A stretch of DNA of 64,000 nucleotides from Bretschneidera sinensis (taxonomy: Eukaryota; Streptophyta; Magnoliopsida; Brassicales; Akaniaceae). A program made the translations under genes and the position numbers. The stretch spans positions 24,153,290 through 24,217,289 of the forward strand of contig CM043705.1 of assembly GCA_023935145.1 (NCBI GenBank), written 5' to 3'. Under the pieces are notes generated by a model, which was not told where the DNA came from, did no database searches, and saw only the letters and a program-made list of their open reading frames with translations. Positions 23,322-35,439 of this stretch are shown here, one piece after another; the stretch's first letter is position 1; each line of letters opens with the position of its first letter.

Positions 23322-24696
23322 AAATTTAATTTATGAGAACGGGTGTGGACCCGCTGAGACTTCCTCACTGTTCCATCTCCCTTAAATCCAAGATGTGACT
23401 GAGTAACTCCGTCTAAATCATAAGCTTTTTCTTTCCCCTTTAGGCCTGTAATACCTAATTCCTCTGTCAATTTTTCAACAGCATCAGCAAAATTTTTTGT
23501 CACGTCTGAATTCCCAGCTAACACTGGAGGTTTTTCAATACCCACCTGTGGCTGCCTTGTTTCCGAAACCACATGTGTCTGCGCTGTTTCAAGAATCACC
23601 TCCAATTCATCACACCAAACTTCCTCGCATTCCACATCACTATCTTCGTGTTGGTTATCTATATGAACACCTTTATTTAACTCTTTTTTGATCATGACAC
23701 CATCCGGACAAACGACTGTCTCATTGTTATCTACCCGCACAGCATTATCCTACTTGTCACAATTTTTTTCCAAACTGTTCGTTACATTGTCATTAGCCAA
23801 GACCACATTTTCCTCTGTATCCAACCCATACTTAGACCCCGAAGCTTCCCCTCATATATATTTTTTTTGGATCAGCTGCCAAATTCTCTTCTTTTCTTTC
23901 AGTTTCCCTTCAATTTTACGACTCTCTCCGACCCTACAAAAAACTGTTATATGTGTCAATGGCACTTCTCATAATAGAAACCTTGCTTCTCATATCTTGC
24001 CTCCTGCTAAATACACTTTGTCTGAGAAACCACAATGGGGAAACCTTTCACTAGTTCCATAGTCAGATCCACTTCTACACATATTCTTGCACCCGTTGCT
24101 CTCGTTCAATTCAATGTGGCATTATCTGTCCCAAGATATTTGCCGAAGTGAGTTGCAAAAATTTGAAGACAATCACGTCGATAAAGGTGCATTGGTAGAC
24201 CAGGTAGAAAAATCAATTGAGGAGCCAATGGAGATTCCTTATGTAAATCAAAATCCTTGGTCCACTTAAACAGCCGAAAAGAATATCCATCCATCGTTCT
24301 TCCTTCACGTGCCCATCCATGCACAAAATCACGTTCATTTTTCATCTGAATAAGGACATGATAATCATCCATAAAACTTATTGTTGGAATTTCTAGCAAA
24401 CCCCATTTCTTGACCACGTTCAATCTGATGTTATCAATCGATGGTCTTGCATGTATAAACTTCATAACAATGGCAAACTTGTAATCTTCTGTCGTTTTAA
24501 CCATTTCTGTTTCCGTAAAGATGAATCCCAATTCTCCATTAATATCCACCGAAAATCTCAACAAAATTTTATAAGATGAATTTTCCACCGGCTTAGCAAT
24601 CGCATTTGCATAAGATTTCATCAGATTATCACCATTTTCGGCGTTCTCTGCCGATGGCAAGGCCATCAGAGGGTGGGGGCGTCGTAAGGAAACCAA
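23318..24696 (-). pseudogene. LINE ORF1 (DUF4283-type RNA-binding protein)
   Basis: From 24696 the minus strand reads SYANAIAKPVENSSYK, GFIFTETEMVK, FAIVMKFIHARPSID, WGLLEIPTISFMDDYHVLIQ and PLAPQLIFLPGLPMHLYRRD, the pattern of the DUF4283 domain of plant LINE ORF1 proteins. It continues past a stop near 24106 into a decayed zinc-knuckle region (YEKQGFYYEKCH) and a low-complexity acidic tail (23318-23740). ORF1 proteins coat the LINE RNA. Confidence 0.8.
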
Positions 24697-24988
24697 CCCT
24701 AGCTTCCAGAAACCCTAGTTCTCAGTAAATCTAATATTTACCTTTTTGCCCTAGGCAGATGAAGACAATGGAATATGAAATCAAAGTACTTCTGAAAGCA
24801 AAAGGAAGAAAAAGATTTCTTACCAGAGGCAAATTGTATATGGTAAATCACTTATCTGATCTCTGACATCTTACAGGACTTGACTGGAAACTATCGTCGT
24901 CAGTATCATCTTCAACATATTTTTTTATGGATCATGACTCTACAATGTATAGCTGCATTAAATAATGCCTTGTCGTCAGGTAAAGGAT

Positions 24989-25384
24989 CAACATTTCATG
25001 ACTTCTTTAGAATCCATCCATATTTATCCGCATCAACTTGACCCATCGTATAATGCCCCTCCTGCATCTGACACTATTAGTGCTCGTGTTGCTGAAACAA
25101 TTATTTAAAATGTTATGACTATAATATTTAATCTTTATTTTAATATATAATTATGAAAATTATGCACATATTATGTATGCTTTGTTCACGTACTATTCAA
25201 GCAAGGTGTATATATATATATATATATATATATAGGAATGATTAAATGACATCTTGCTAAATCCTAATCTCAAAGTAATTTAGATATGCGTTACATCTTG
25301 AGGATAACTTGTATAAGCATCATTGGTTTAGAAATTGAGAGTATGACTCCTAAAAGATGTTGTATAATTATGAAATGTCTTTTT
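24989..25384. other. Non-coding with TA microsatellite
   Basis: Follows the right LINE target duplication. Contains a short frame ATG ACT TCT TTA GAA from 24999 (about 33 codons, unrecognised) and a (TA)n run at 25208-25234. No gene or element can be supported. It ends where LtrF begins. Confidence 0.5.
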
Positions 25385-26564
25385 TGTAATAGCTGTGTTC
25401 TTAAAGTAAGGGTAAAAAAGTAATTTGATAGATATTACATGAAATTAAGATAATATATAATGAAAGATTTACTATTGAATGAAATAATTTTTTTTGGAAG
25501 AAAAAACCTAGACGTTGTCACAAAAGAAGAATAAAAGAAAAAAAAAAAAGCCAGACACGTGGACACTAAGCGTCCAGGTGTAGGCTATCCAACATGCATA
25601 TTGTCTGTTAGACAACTAAAGGAAATTGTGAAGATTAGTGGCAGTGAAACAGTTTATATAAGAATTTAAATTTAAATTTTTGTTTTGTTTATTTATTTCT
25701 TACCAAATTCTGTTTGGTTTTCTTCTTTCTTCAATTCAAATTTCATAGCAAAAACTAATAAAGAAAAATTTTCCAATATTAGATATAGTACAATCATTCA
25801 ATTACAATAGGAAAAATTCATCATATTTGAGGTGTTGGTGATCAGAAATCTCAAGAAATTGCTGAAAGGAGCAAGAAAGGCAAGGTGGTGAGTTAGTTTT
25901 ACTTCTAGTAATCGAAACCAATAAAAATATGAAATTATGCTATGTGAATAAATGGGTGAATTACAATGATTTAATGATGTATTTTCTGTTATATATGAAA
26001 ATTGATTGATTTATTCATTAGGAATTGGAAAGTGTGTTGAATATTAATTATATAAGAATTTATATTTTAAAAAGGATAGATGAATGAAAAATATGCTGAG
26101 AAGTTTTATGAAATTTCTGAAAAATATGATTGAAAAGTGGATATGATATATGATGAGATAATCTAATGAATATGATAAAAATAATAATTTTGAGAAAGAG
26201 ATGGATAGCTAAATTGAATGCTTGAATGTATGCTTGTTTTCATATTATTGCTCATATGCATAAAATAAAAGACCAGGAAGGCAACTAGTCTGTGTGTTTT
26301 CATATTATTGCTCATATGCATAAAATTAAAGACCGGGAAGGCAGCCGATCTAGTTGAAAAAAAAAGACTAGGAAAACAGCCGGTGTATGCATAAAATAAA
26401 AGACCGAGAAGGCAGCTGGTCTATGAATAAAAGAAAAGACTGGGAAGGAAGTCGGTCTAGCTGAAACATGTCGACATGTGGGAAGACGTTCTCAAATGAT
26501 AATTTGGAATGATCTGATGAGAAAGAAAGAAAGAAAATTTAAATTCATCCATTGCATTTGTTTT
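25385..26564 (+). repeat. LtrF: old gypsy LTR, first part
   Basis: Begins TGTAATAGCTGTGTTCTTAA, matching the start of the GypB LTR (TGTAATACCC). It contains four imperfect repeats built on ATGCATAAAATAAAAGACC and GGGAAGGCAGCCGGTCT at 26232-26460. It stops at GCATTTGTTTT where GypB is inserted. The remainder appears to be 41640-42447. No internal coding region of its own is seen, so it is probably a solo LTR. I found no matching 5-bp duplication. Confidence 0.7.
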
Positions 26565-28740
26565 TGTAATACCCATATTTGTAAAGTAAGGGTAACAAAG
26601 TACTTTAATAAATATGACATAGAGTTAAAATAATATATATTTAAATGCAAAAAGTTAAATTTTTATAAAACAATTTTAAAAAAATAGGACATGGATGTAC
26701 TAGAAGACAGAAAAGTAAAAGAAAAAAAAAGATTTCTTTAAAAAAAAAAAAAAAAGCAAAACGTGGCCGCAGGTGCTGCCACCTGCTGCCAAGTTAATTT
26801 GGAATTATGCATGGCTTACAAGTTGCAAAAATGAGGAGGCCTTGGGGGAATTGCTACTAAGTTAAATTGTGAAGGCTGCATGTTAAACATGTAGCTAAAA
26901 ACGTGGTTAACGTGCAGCCAAAAACGTGGTTAACATGCAGGCAAAAACATGGAGAGTTTGGTGGTAGCAAAGTTATATATATTTTCATGTAAACGTTAAT
27001 TTATGCATACCAAATTCGTTTAGTTTTTCTTCAATTTACGTAGTTTCTTTAAACACTTGGGGACCGAAAGAAAGGTTGAAAGAGCAAAATTTTGAAGGGA
27101 TTTATGGGGGAATTTTATAGAGAGTCACGAAAAGCTAGCAGAAAATTAAAAGGTAATAATGTAATGTTTATTTTGAATTTTTTAGCGTACATGAAATTTC
27201 CGAGAATTCAAAGTGGGAATTTTCAAAGGGTGTGGTTTATGAAGAATTGAAGAAAAAATTAGAAATTTAATATAAATATTATGTCAAACGATCAGCAGCT
27301 GGGGAAAATTGCTGAGAGGAATGGGAAAGGCAAGGAGGTGATCCACGGGTAGCTTTAAGTGCTACATGGTGAGTTAGATTTACTTTAAGTAATTTAAATA
27401 AAAATGAAATACCTAGTAATAATATTAAAATAAATTATTAGCTTATGCTTTGGTGGTAGATAAAGTTTAATTGATTGGTATGATATAAATATGACATGTG
27501 GAAAATTATTATGTGAAAAGAAATATTATTGGAATAATGAGTTGATTTAATAATGATGGTAATAAATAAAATTCTTGACAAACTTTGGTTAATAAAATGC
27601 TGTGATATATGAGGAGAAGAAATTATTGAAATTTATCAAGTAGAAATTTGAGGAGAGACAAGATAGCTAAATTTAAATATTTTGAATTCATGTGGATTTT
27701 ATACTACTTTTCATATGCATATGTATTAAATAAAAGAACTAAAAGAACCAGGAGGGGGCCGGTCTAATTGAAAAACCATGACAGCCGGTATATGCTGGAA
27801 ATAAAAGGGACACCGTGATAGCCGGTATATGCTGAAAATAAAAGAACCGGGAAAAGGCCGGTCTAAGATAATAAAAACATGTCGACATGTGGGAAGATGT
27901 TCCCATAATAATAATTCATGCATTGCATCTGTTTTTACATGTTGATATTTTTACTGAATGTTGTTGATGTTGTGCATGTATTTGTAGATAAATGAGTCTC
28001 ACAGAAAGAGACAGTTACACTGAGAAAAAAACATAGAAATATGATATGATAGGAATTATATAAATGTTAGACTTCATGCTACTATCCAATTATGTGAGAG
28101 ATAAATGATTAAATATTAAATATTAAAGGGCTATTTATGCAATTTGAATACTTTTAGTAAATTTAATTCACTGAGCTTGTGAAGATCATTTCTCAATGTA
28201 CAATGATTTCAAGTAATATGCAGGACAAATAGTCTGGTGGGTTGAGAGTCTGACGAAATCATTTTCTGTAATCCACATACGTGTCAATATCTTCAGACAA
28301 ATGAGAAAATGAAATAAAAAAATTTATTTGTAAATATTCATGCATTTTATGCTGTATATTATGTTTGAGTTAAGAACGATATAAAAGAAATTTTGTTAGT
28401 AATATTTTTATTGTTGCATATATTGTGAAGCTCATTCCTCAATCTACAATGATTTCAGGTAGCATGCAGGACAAATAGTCTGGTGGGTTGAGAGTCCGAC
28501 GAAATCATTTTCTGTAATCAACGTACGTGTCAATATACTCAGACAAATGAGAAAATGAAATAAAAAAATTTATTTGTAAATATTCATGCATTTTATGTTG
28601 TACATTATGTTTAAGTTAAGAATGATATAAAAGAAATTCTGTTAGTATTATTTTTATTGTTGCATATATGTGTCGTGCTAGGATTTTCAAAATGTGATGA
28701 CACCGTCTCAGGGATGGCCAACCCGGGATGGATCGTTACA
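26565..28740 (+). repeat. GypB 5' LTR
   Basis: Runs from TGTAATACCC to GATCGTTACA and is followed by TTGTATTAGAGCC, a degenerate tRNA-Met primer site. Internal repeats include three copies of an AAAAACGTGGTTAACATGCAG unit near 26885-26955, two copies of a 35-base unit (CACCGTGATAGCCGGTATATGC) near 27775-27845, and a direct duplication of about 245 bases at 28190-28433 and 28434-28672. Confidence 0.85.
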
Positions 28741-28827
28741 ATTTTTGTATTAGAGCCTTAGGTTTTAAGATTCTGTAGACTCCATGAGAACTTAAAAAGT
28801 GGAAGATCTAAATAAATTATATTTTAA

Positions 28828-30260
28828 ATGCAGAATCTAAGGATGACACATGGTCATGCTAGAGCTAGAGGTAGAGTTCTGAATCAGAGGGGGCATGGTA
28901 GACCCCCAATTTTTATGAGAACTGAAGCAGAGGAGGAAGTTGAGTCTGTTCTTCTTGCGAGGGAACATGTTGATAGTGTAGCTGGTACTAGTAGAGTTGG
29001 GAGAGAATTTGAGGTTAGGAATGATGAATTGAGATAAGCTCTTAATCGTACTATAGAGAGGATGAATGCAGCTGAAGAAAAGGCTGATAATTTGCAGAGA
29101 AGATTAGAGGAAAGGGGTAGAAAAGAACCTGATGTGGTGAGGTAAGAGGTTCATGATGGAGAGGGTATGTTTGCACATGAGTTACAAGGTGATTGTTTTG
29201 TGAGATTTCTTAAGCTTAAACCCCAGTCGTTTAGAGGATCTGTAAATCCTGTAGAAGCTAAGCAATGGATCAGACATGTTGAAAAATATTTTGAGGTCTT
29301 ACCAGTGACAGATAGATAGAAGGCTGTTTTTGCTTCATTTATGCTGGAGGGTGAGGCTTCTCAATGGTGGGAGGATATTTTGCCCAGGGTAAGCACACGG
29401 GTAGAACAACCTTTAACTTGGAGTAAGTTTAAGGATGAGTTTTTTGCAAAGTATTTCCCAGATACCTTTCGAGAACAACAAGAAAGAGATTTTATTCATT
29501 TAAGGCAGGGAACTTTATCAGTGGCTGAATATGATAGTAGATTCATAGCCCAATCAAGGTTTTTACCTTAATTAGTGAATACGAAGGAGAGAAAATATAA
29601 GAGATTTTTAGACGAGTTACACTATGACATTCAGACTAAACTCTTTATTATGGGCATAGGAAATTATACTGTACTGGTGGATAAAGCATTTCAGATTGAA
29701 AATGATTTGATGGAGTTAAGAGGTAGGAGAGATTGGCTGAAGAGATCTAGATTTAAGGGACCTAGATGTGGTAATAGTATGGGTGTACAAGGTGGGAGAC
29801 CACCCTAGAGGGGGCGTTCCTTGTCACAAGGAACTGTAGTGCAGAGTAAGACGCAAGCAGGATCTGTTGCTTCTGTAGTTCAGAGCAATACCAGTGGGAC
29901 CCCTAGATTTTAGGGTTATGGTAGAGGAGTAAGTATGCCACCACGGGGAAGTAGTAATCTGATGTATGGTCGAGAGGCAATGACTTGCTTTAGATGTAAT
30001 CATTTGGGGCATGTGGCTCGGAATTGTCCTACTAGATATGCTTTATTTGTGGTGGGGGAGGACATGTTGCTGGAGATTTTCTAGCGAGGAAATCTGCTGA
30101 CATAAGTGTTGGACGTGTTGGGAGAAGATCGGTGGAGAAAGGTGGTGGATCAAGGAGTGTTTGGGGCAGAGGTCGAGGATTAGTAGCAGAACGAGGATGT
30201 GGCAGCCAGTCTCAGTCCAGAGATAGCAAAGTCTATGCATTGACCCAATAGTATGAACAA
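28828..30260 (+). pseudogene. GypB gag with two zinc knuckles
   Basis: Starts MQNLRMTHGHARARGR at 28828 as in GypA. The gag core includes VEKYFEVLP, FMLEGEASQWWEDILPRVST and FKDEFFAKYFPDTFREQQERDF at 29270-29540, then KRFLDELHYDIQTKL. Two zinc knuckles follow: CFRCNHLGHVARNC at about 29986-30027, and CFICGGGGHVAGDF at about 30039-30080, where the last Cys reads Phe. Stops occur near 29035, 29320, 29572, 29808 and 29912. Confidence 0.85.
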
Positions 30261-30673
30261 GCCACTCTTGATGTTGTTATGGGTATGATATCTATCCTTG
30301 ATTGGCCTGCTAGATTATTGATTGATCCTGGTGCAACCCATGCTTTTGCATCTAGTAGTTATATGAAATCTATTAATACTAGTGCTAGCCCTTTGATGCT
30401 TGCAATTATTGTTGAGGTTCTTATAGGAGATAGGGTTAAGGTTGTGTGATTAATATTGTTGATGGAGAATTTGAAGTTGATTTATTACCTTTAGATATTA
30501 TAGATTTTGATTTAATTTTGAGGATGAATTGGTTATCTGCATATCATGGTTGGGTAGATTGTTTTAGGAAAAATGTAGTGTTCAAGATACCCAGACAGGA
30601 GGAGTTTAATTTTCAGGGAGAACGTAAGATACTTGCTAATTGTCTTATTTCTGCCTTAACTGCTAGTAAATAG
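30261..30673 (+). pseudogene. GypB protease
   Basis: LLIDPGATHAFASSSYM carries the retropepsin site with Pro in place of Ser/Thr (D-P-G-A), which should abolish catalysis. A frameshift near 30440 precedes FEVDLLPLDIIDFDLIL and MNWLSAYHGWVDCF, the C-terminal part. Confidence 0.82.
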
Positions 30674-31600
30674 TTGAAGAAGGGTTGTGAGAGGTATTTG
30701 GCATATGTGGTGGATTCTAACAAGGAGAGTATGAAGTTAGAAGAAATCTTGGTAGTAAAAGATTTTTTTGATGTTTTCCCTGAAGAGTTGATTGGGTTGC
30801 CTCCCAATAGGGAGATTGAGTTTTCTATTGAGGTGATTCCAGGATCAGCACCCATATCCATAGCACCCTATAGAATTAGTACCAGTTGAATTGAGAGAGC
30901 TAAAAGTTTAGCTTTAGGAGTTGCTAGATAAACAGTTTATTCGACCAGTATGTTACCTTGGGGAGCCCCTATGTTGTTTGTTAAGAAGAATGAGGGGATA
31001 ATGAGGTTGTGTATTGATTATAGACAGTTGAATAAGATCACCATCAAGAATATATATCCTTTGTCGAGAATAGATGATTTATTCGAGCAGTTACAAGGAG
31101 CTAGAGTATTTTCTAAGATAGACCTGAGATCGGGTTATCATCAATTGAGGATAAAGGAGGGGGACGTGCCTAAGACTGCTTTTAGGACACGTTATGGCCA
31201 TAATGAGTTCTTGGTGATACCATTTGGGTTGACTAATGCTCCTGTAACATTTTTGGACCTTATGATTCAGGTGTTTAAATCATTCTTGGATAGATTTGTG
31301 GTTGTGTTCATTGATGATATTTTGGTATATTCCAAGAATGAAGAGGAGCATATGCAACATTTGGAGATAGTGTTGGAGATTTTGAGGAGAGAGAAATTAT
31401 ATGCGAAGTTCTCTAAGTGTGAGTTTTGGTTGAGCGAAATATCTTTCTTGGGGCATGTTGTGTCAGGAGAGGGGATAGCAGTTGACCCACAAAAAGTAGA
31501 AGTAGTGTTGAATTGGGAAAGACCCATGAGTGTTACTGAATTAGAAGCTTTTTGGGGTTAGCTGGTTATTTTAGGAGATTTATCCAAAAACTTTCTATGA
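30674..31600 (+). pseudogene. GypB reverse transcriptase
   Basis: LPPNREIEFSIEVIPGSAPIS leads into RT. A shift near 30888 is followed by [59 protein letters not shown] and [14 protein letters not shown]. The catalytic DD is intact. The frame breaks at 31561 where GLAGYYRRF is expected. Confidence 0.9.
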
Positions 31601-32208
31601 TTATTTGACTATTGATTAAATTGACCAGGAAGGACATGAAGTTTAGGTGGTCAAAGGAATGTGAGAGAAGTTTCCAGCTATTGAAAGAAAAACTAACTAC
31701 TGCCCCGACATTAGTGCTTCCTTCTAGTGATGAAGAATTTGTGGTTTATAGTGATGCGTCACATCAGGGGTTGGGATGTGTGTTGATGCAACATGGGAGA
31801 GTTATAGCTTATGCATCTAGGTAATTGAAGAACCATGAGAGAAATTACCAGACCCATGATTTAGAATGAGTTGCCATAGTTTTTGCTTTGAAGATTTGGA
31901 GACATCATCTATATGGAGCCAATTGTGAAATTTTTACTAATTATAAAAGCTTGACGCATTTACCAACCCAGAAGGAGTTGAATTTGTGGTAGAGGAGGTG
32001 GATGGAGTTGATTTGTGATTATGATTATACAATTCATTATCATCTAGGAAAGGCTAGTGTAATAACTGATGCACTGAGTAGAAGGGCTACAGGAAGATTA
32101 GCTGCTATTGGAAGTCATAATACTAGCTTGAAGATAGAATTAAGAAGGATGAGGATGCAGTTGAGTGTCAATGATAGAGGAGTATTGATGTAAAATATGG
32201 TGATACAA
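31601..32208 (+). pseudogene. GypB RNase H and start of integrase, then deletion
   Basis: [40 protein letters not shown] and the later HLGKASVITDALSRRATGRL identify RNase H. Stops occur near 31824, 31868 and 31990. At about 32208 the sequence leaves the integrase frame (NMVIQ) and enters LTR sequence (AACATGGCAGCAGG), so integrase is deleted. Confidence 0.85.
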
Positions 32209-32298
32209 AACATGGCAGCAGGTGGCTGCACCTACCGCCAAGTTAATTTGGAATTGTGCCTGGTTTACAAGTTGCAAAAATGTGGAGGCCTTGGGGGA
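32209..32298 (+). repeat. GypB 3' LTR, first fragment
   Basis: Matches 26758-26850 of the 5' LTR (CGCCAAGTTAATTTGGAATT, GGAGGCCTTGGGGGA). It ends with the Cop2 target duplication GGGGA (32294-32298). The first about 190 bases of the LTR are absent. Confidence 0.85.
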
Positions 32299-33211
32299 TG
32301 TTGGTGTTTGTCTAAGGTTTGAACATAGTTTGAAAAGCTTCTTCATTAGACCTTGGTGCCTCAGCACACAAAGTGTGTGCCTTAGCGCACAGCATGCCAA
32401 AGGAGTGCAACACCATGTCAGGTCGTGGCCCAGCTTTCCTAGGCTGCGGCACCCAGCATGGAGGATTCCTGGTGGAAGCCTGGAGGAGGTGTGTGTCGCG
32501 GATCAGCCTCCTCCAGGCTGCGGCGCCTAGAGAATGGTGCATGTGTGCCCTGGCTTGAGCCGTGACCTGCTTGGTTCTGGGCCGCAGCACTAGGCACACT
32601 GAGACTAGTCTTTTCAGCCTTTTGAGAGGTGCGTCGATGCATGAACAAAACGCATAGGATCACTAAGGATTGATGAAGGGCTATGATTGAATGGTCCTCA
32701 AGATCTAAGGGTGGAGATTGACTTCAAAGATTGGCTTAAGAAGTGGTGCACTATATAAAGGGTCACCTAGCTTCAATCTCAACAAGTTGTGACATACAAG
32801 TGATCATCATACAAGAGTATTCAAGTGCAAGTGTGAGAGTGCAAAGGCACAAAATACAGGGAGGCACTAGAATAGATCTCAAAAGAGAGGCTGGTTTGTA
32901 AAGAAAGAGTAGCATAGATCGGGTAAAGGGCTTTGTAATAGTTCTTATCACTTTCTTTCTTTTCTTCTTTGGTTCTTCAAGAACTTAAGTTTCTTGGAGA
33001 GGGTTGCTGTATTTGTAAAGAACCAGTGATTTAGTACAGAGAGTTCAGAGGAACTCACAGGGACGTAGGCTATTGCCGAACCTCGAAAACAATTGCTATA
33101 TCCTTTCCTTTCTTTGATTTCTGTTTTTATTTCTGATTCATCTTTACAAGTCATTCTAGACTGGGTGTTTAGAAGATCACCACCTGGGCATCTCCAAGGT
33201 GATTTCCAACA
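32299..33211 (+). repeat. Cop2 5' LTR
   Basis: TGTTGGTGTTTGTC to TTTCCAACA. TATATAAAG is at 32752-32760. A GC-rich array lies at 32415-32595 (AGGCTGCGGCACCCAGCATG, AGGCTGCGGCGCCTAGAG, GGGCCGCAGCACTAGGC). Confidence 0.9.
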
Positions 33212-33212
33212 G

Positions 33213-33277
33213 TGGTATAAGAGCTGGAGGAGATACCACAACAGTGGTATTAGAGCTGGAACAGAAGGTATCGGAGT
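33213..33277 (+). other. Cop2 primer-binding site, three tandem copies
   Basis: TGGTATAAGAGC at 33213-33224 follows the LTR. TGGTATTAGAGC is at 33245-33256 and GGTATCGGAGT at 33267-33277. The arrangement is the same as in Cop1, Cop3 and Cop4. Leader hairpins follow at 33313-33415. Confidence 0.72.
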
Positions 33278-33466
33278 CAAGACTCCAAGAATCAAAGATT
33301 AACTTCATGGGTGATTCAAGAACGGAGTAAAGATCAAGATCAGATCATGTTCTTGAGGGTGATTCAAGAACGATATTGAGATCCATCTTTGATCGTGTTC
33401 TTGAGGTTTAGAAGAAGTTGGAAAGCAATTGTGGGTGTTGCATAAATCTGGGATTTTCTCCGCAAG

Positions 33467-34320
33467 ATGGCTTCAAATTTCATTGTTGAGAAGTTTGATG
33501 GAAAGGAAGACTTTGCTCTTAGGAAGCGGAAGATCAAGGTTGTTCTTATGCAACAAAAGGTGGACTTGGAGATTGGAGAAGATGACACTTTTCCAGCAAG
33601 TATCACGGAGGTCCAACGGATTGAGATGAAGAAGATGGCATATAGCACAATTTTCTTGCACATGTCAGAAAGTGTCACATGGGAGTGTGGAGACTCAGAA
33701 GATCCAGCTGTCATATGGAAGAAACTAGATGGGTTGTTTCTTACCAAAACTCTCCCTAATAAGATTTATCTTCTTAATAGAATCTTTGCTTAAAATGGAT
33801 CCTAATAAAGAGTTACAAGATAATCTTGATGTGTTTAATAAGCTAGTTCAAGATTTGAATAGCTATAGCATAACATTCCCGGATGAACAATTGGCTGTTA
33901 TTTTGTTGAATTCTCTTCCTGATTTTTTTGATAATTTGATTAATGCAATTGAATATGGAAGAGATACTTTAACCAAGGAGATTGTGATCAATGCCATAAG
34001 GGCTCATGACTTCAAAGCCAAGATGAGGGAAGCATCAAGTGGAGAAGAGCTGTTCGTTAGAGGAAGGCCAGCAACTCGGAATGGCAGTAGCATTCATGGA
34101 AACTACCGGGAGAAATCAAGAGCTAGAGGGCAGAGCCATGGGAGATCTCATTCCAAACCTAGATTTGGAGAAAAGAGATGCTTCTACTGCAACAAAGAGG
34201 GTCATTTCAGGAAAGATTGCAAGAAGAATATGTGGGATGAGAGAGGAAGAAGCCATACCAACAATGGAGAGGCTTCGGTTGCTAAAGAACAGCAAGATGA
34301 TGTTCTTGTTTTGTGCTCAA
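33467..34320 (+). pseudogene. Cop2 gag with zinc knuckle
   Basis: MASNFIVEKFDGKEDFALRK starts the frame. It shifts at about 33789 because two T are missing from CTTTGCTTTTAAAATGG, and resumes as MDPNKELQDNLDVFNKLVQD. The zinc knuckle CFYCNKEGHFRKDC is near 34170. The Gly-Arg-rich stretch RGRPATRNGSSIHGN precedes it. Confidence 0.88.
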
Positions 34321-34750
34321 ATGTGAGCAGGAGGCAAGGCAGCGAGAAATGGATTCTGGATTCTAGGTGCACTTATCACATGTGCCCTCACAAGGATTGG
34401 TTCAAGAATTTCTAGGAAACCAATGATGGTAAGGTTTTCTTGGGGAATGACACTTCTTGCCAAGTAAGGGGGATAGGAGACATCCAGTTGAGGATGTTTA
34501 ATGGAGTCACAAGGCTGCTGCGGAATGTGAGGTATCTTCCGGATTTGAAGAGGAATTTGATCTCATTGAGGCAGCTGGATTCCATGGGATATACGTACAA
34601 GGCAGAGGGAGGAAAGATCAAGGTGACCAAAGGATCTTTGGTAGTAATCAAAGCAGCAATAAAAGATGGACTCTATGAGATGACCGGAGAGATAGAAATC
34701 AAGGATCAAGCAGCAAGCTTGATGGCTGAGATGGATAGAGCAGCCCTTTG
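34321..34750 (+). pseudogene. Cop2 protease and pre-integrase part
   Basis: WILDSRCTYHMCPHKDW shows the protease site with Gly of DSG changed to Arg. A TAG stop follows at 34413 where Lys is usual. LGNDTSCQVRGIGDIQLR and RLLRNVRYLPDLKRNLISL continue. It ends at CTTTG (34746-34750), the GypE target duplication. Confidence 0.87.
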
Positions 34751-35209
34751 TGTAACGACCCATCTCGGGTTAGCCACCCCCGAGACGGTGTCATCACATT
34801 TTGAAAATCCCAGCACGACACATATATATAGGAAAAGTTGCTTCAATCGTCTCCCTCCTCCCAAGTCTCCCAGACATTCATTAAATTCAGCGGGTTCCAC
34901 ACCTAATTAATCTACCACCTAAAGCAAAACATGCAATAAATTCAGTGACCCCCGATAATTAATATGCTACCTAAAGGAAAAATATACCATTAATGGCCAT
35001 TAATTTGGCCATTCAATGGTAATAAATTGGGTAGCTCATTTTTTTTCCTTTCTTTTTTTTTCTTTTAATGACGTCCATGTCCCAATTTTTTTTTTCAAAA
35101 GAATTATTTTATTCAATACTTAGTCTTTCGCGTAAATATATTATTTTAATTTCATACCCTATTTATTAAATTACTTCTTTACCCTTACTTTACAAATACA
35201 AGTATTACA
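34751..35209 (-). repeat. GypE 3' LTR (left) and adjoining polypurine tract
   Basis: TGTAACGACCC...GTATTACA. On the minus strand it is preceded by AAGGTGGGTAGAAT (35223-35210), a standard gypsy polypurine tract, with TTTCGAGGACAAAATTTTTG before it. This shows that the left LTR is the 3' LTR. An inverted repeat at 34986-35020 (ACCATTAATGGCCA and its complement, one bulge) is repeated in the right LTR at 36084-36118. Confidence 0.85.
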
Positions 35210-35439
35210 ATTCTACCCACCTTACAAAAATTTTGTCCTCGAAATTTTCTTACTTTACTCCAGAAACAAATATGAATAATATTTCATCAAATTTTTTCTC
35301 ACACTTTCATGTAATTTCTTCAACATCCTTATTTTATCACAAAACTTACACTAATGAAACTTCTTTATTAATCAAGAGTTGTTCTTTCTTGTCTAAAATC
35401 CTCACTGATACTTGCATGTACACCTAATCTTTCTGAATT

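Larger units (their letters stand above)
19943..24974 (-). mobile_element. LINE (plant L1-type), 5' and central parts
   Basis: Encodes on the minus strand ORF1, endonuclease, reverse transcriptase and zf-RVT; RNase H continues at 5744-6704 on the other side of Cop1. The combined length is about 6.0 kb, full length for a plant L1. The 5' end is set by the 14-bp duplication at 24975-24988, giving a 5' UTR of about 275 bases. All frames carry stops or shifts. Copia insertion into it, and GypG insertion into that, date the LINE as the oldest layer of this nest. Confidence 0.88.

Noticed and set aside
26232..26460. CRISPR-like repeat array
   Set aside because: Repeats are imperfect, have no uniform spacers and lie in a plant LTR. 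This is an LTR minisatellite.
32222..32663. Several overlapping open frames on both strands in the Cop2 LTR
   Set aside because: They arise from the GC-rich array, which lacks stop codons. They recur wherever the array occurs and encode nothing recognisable.
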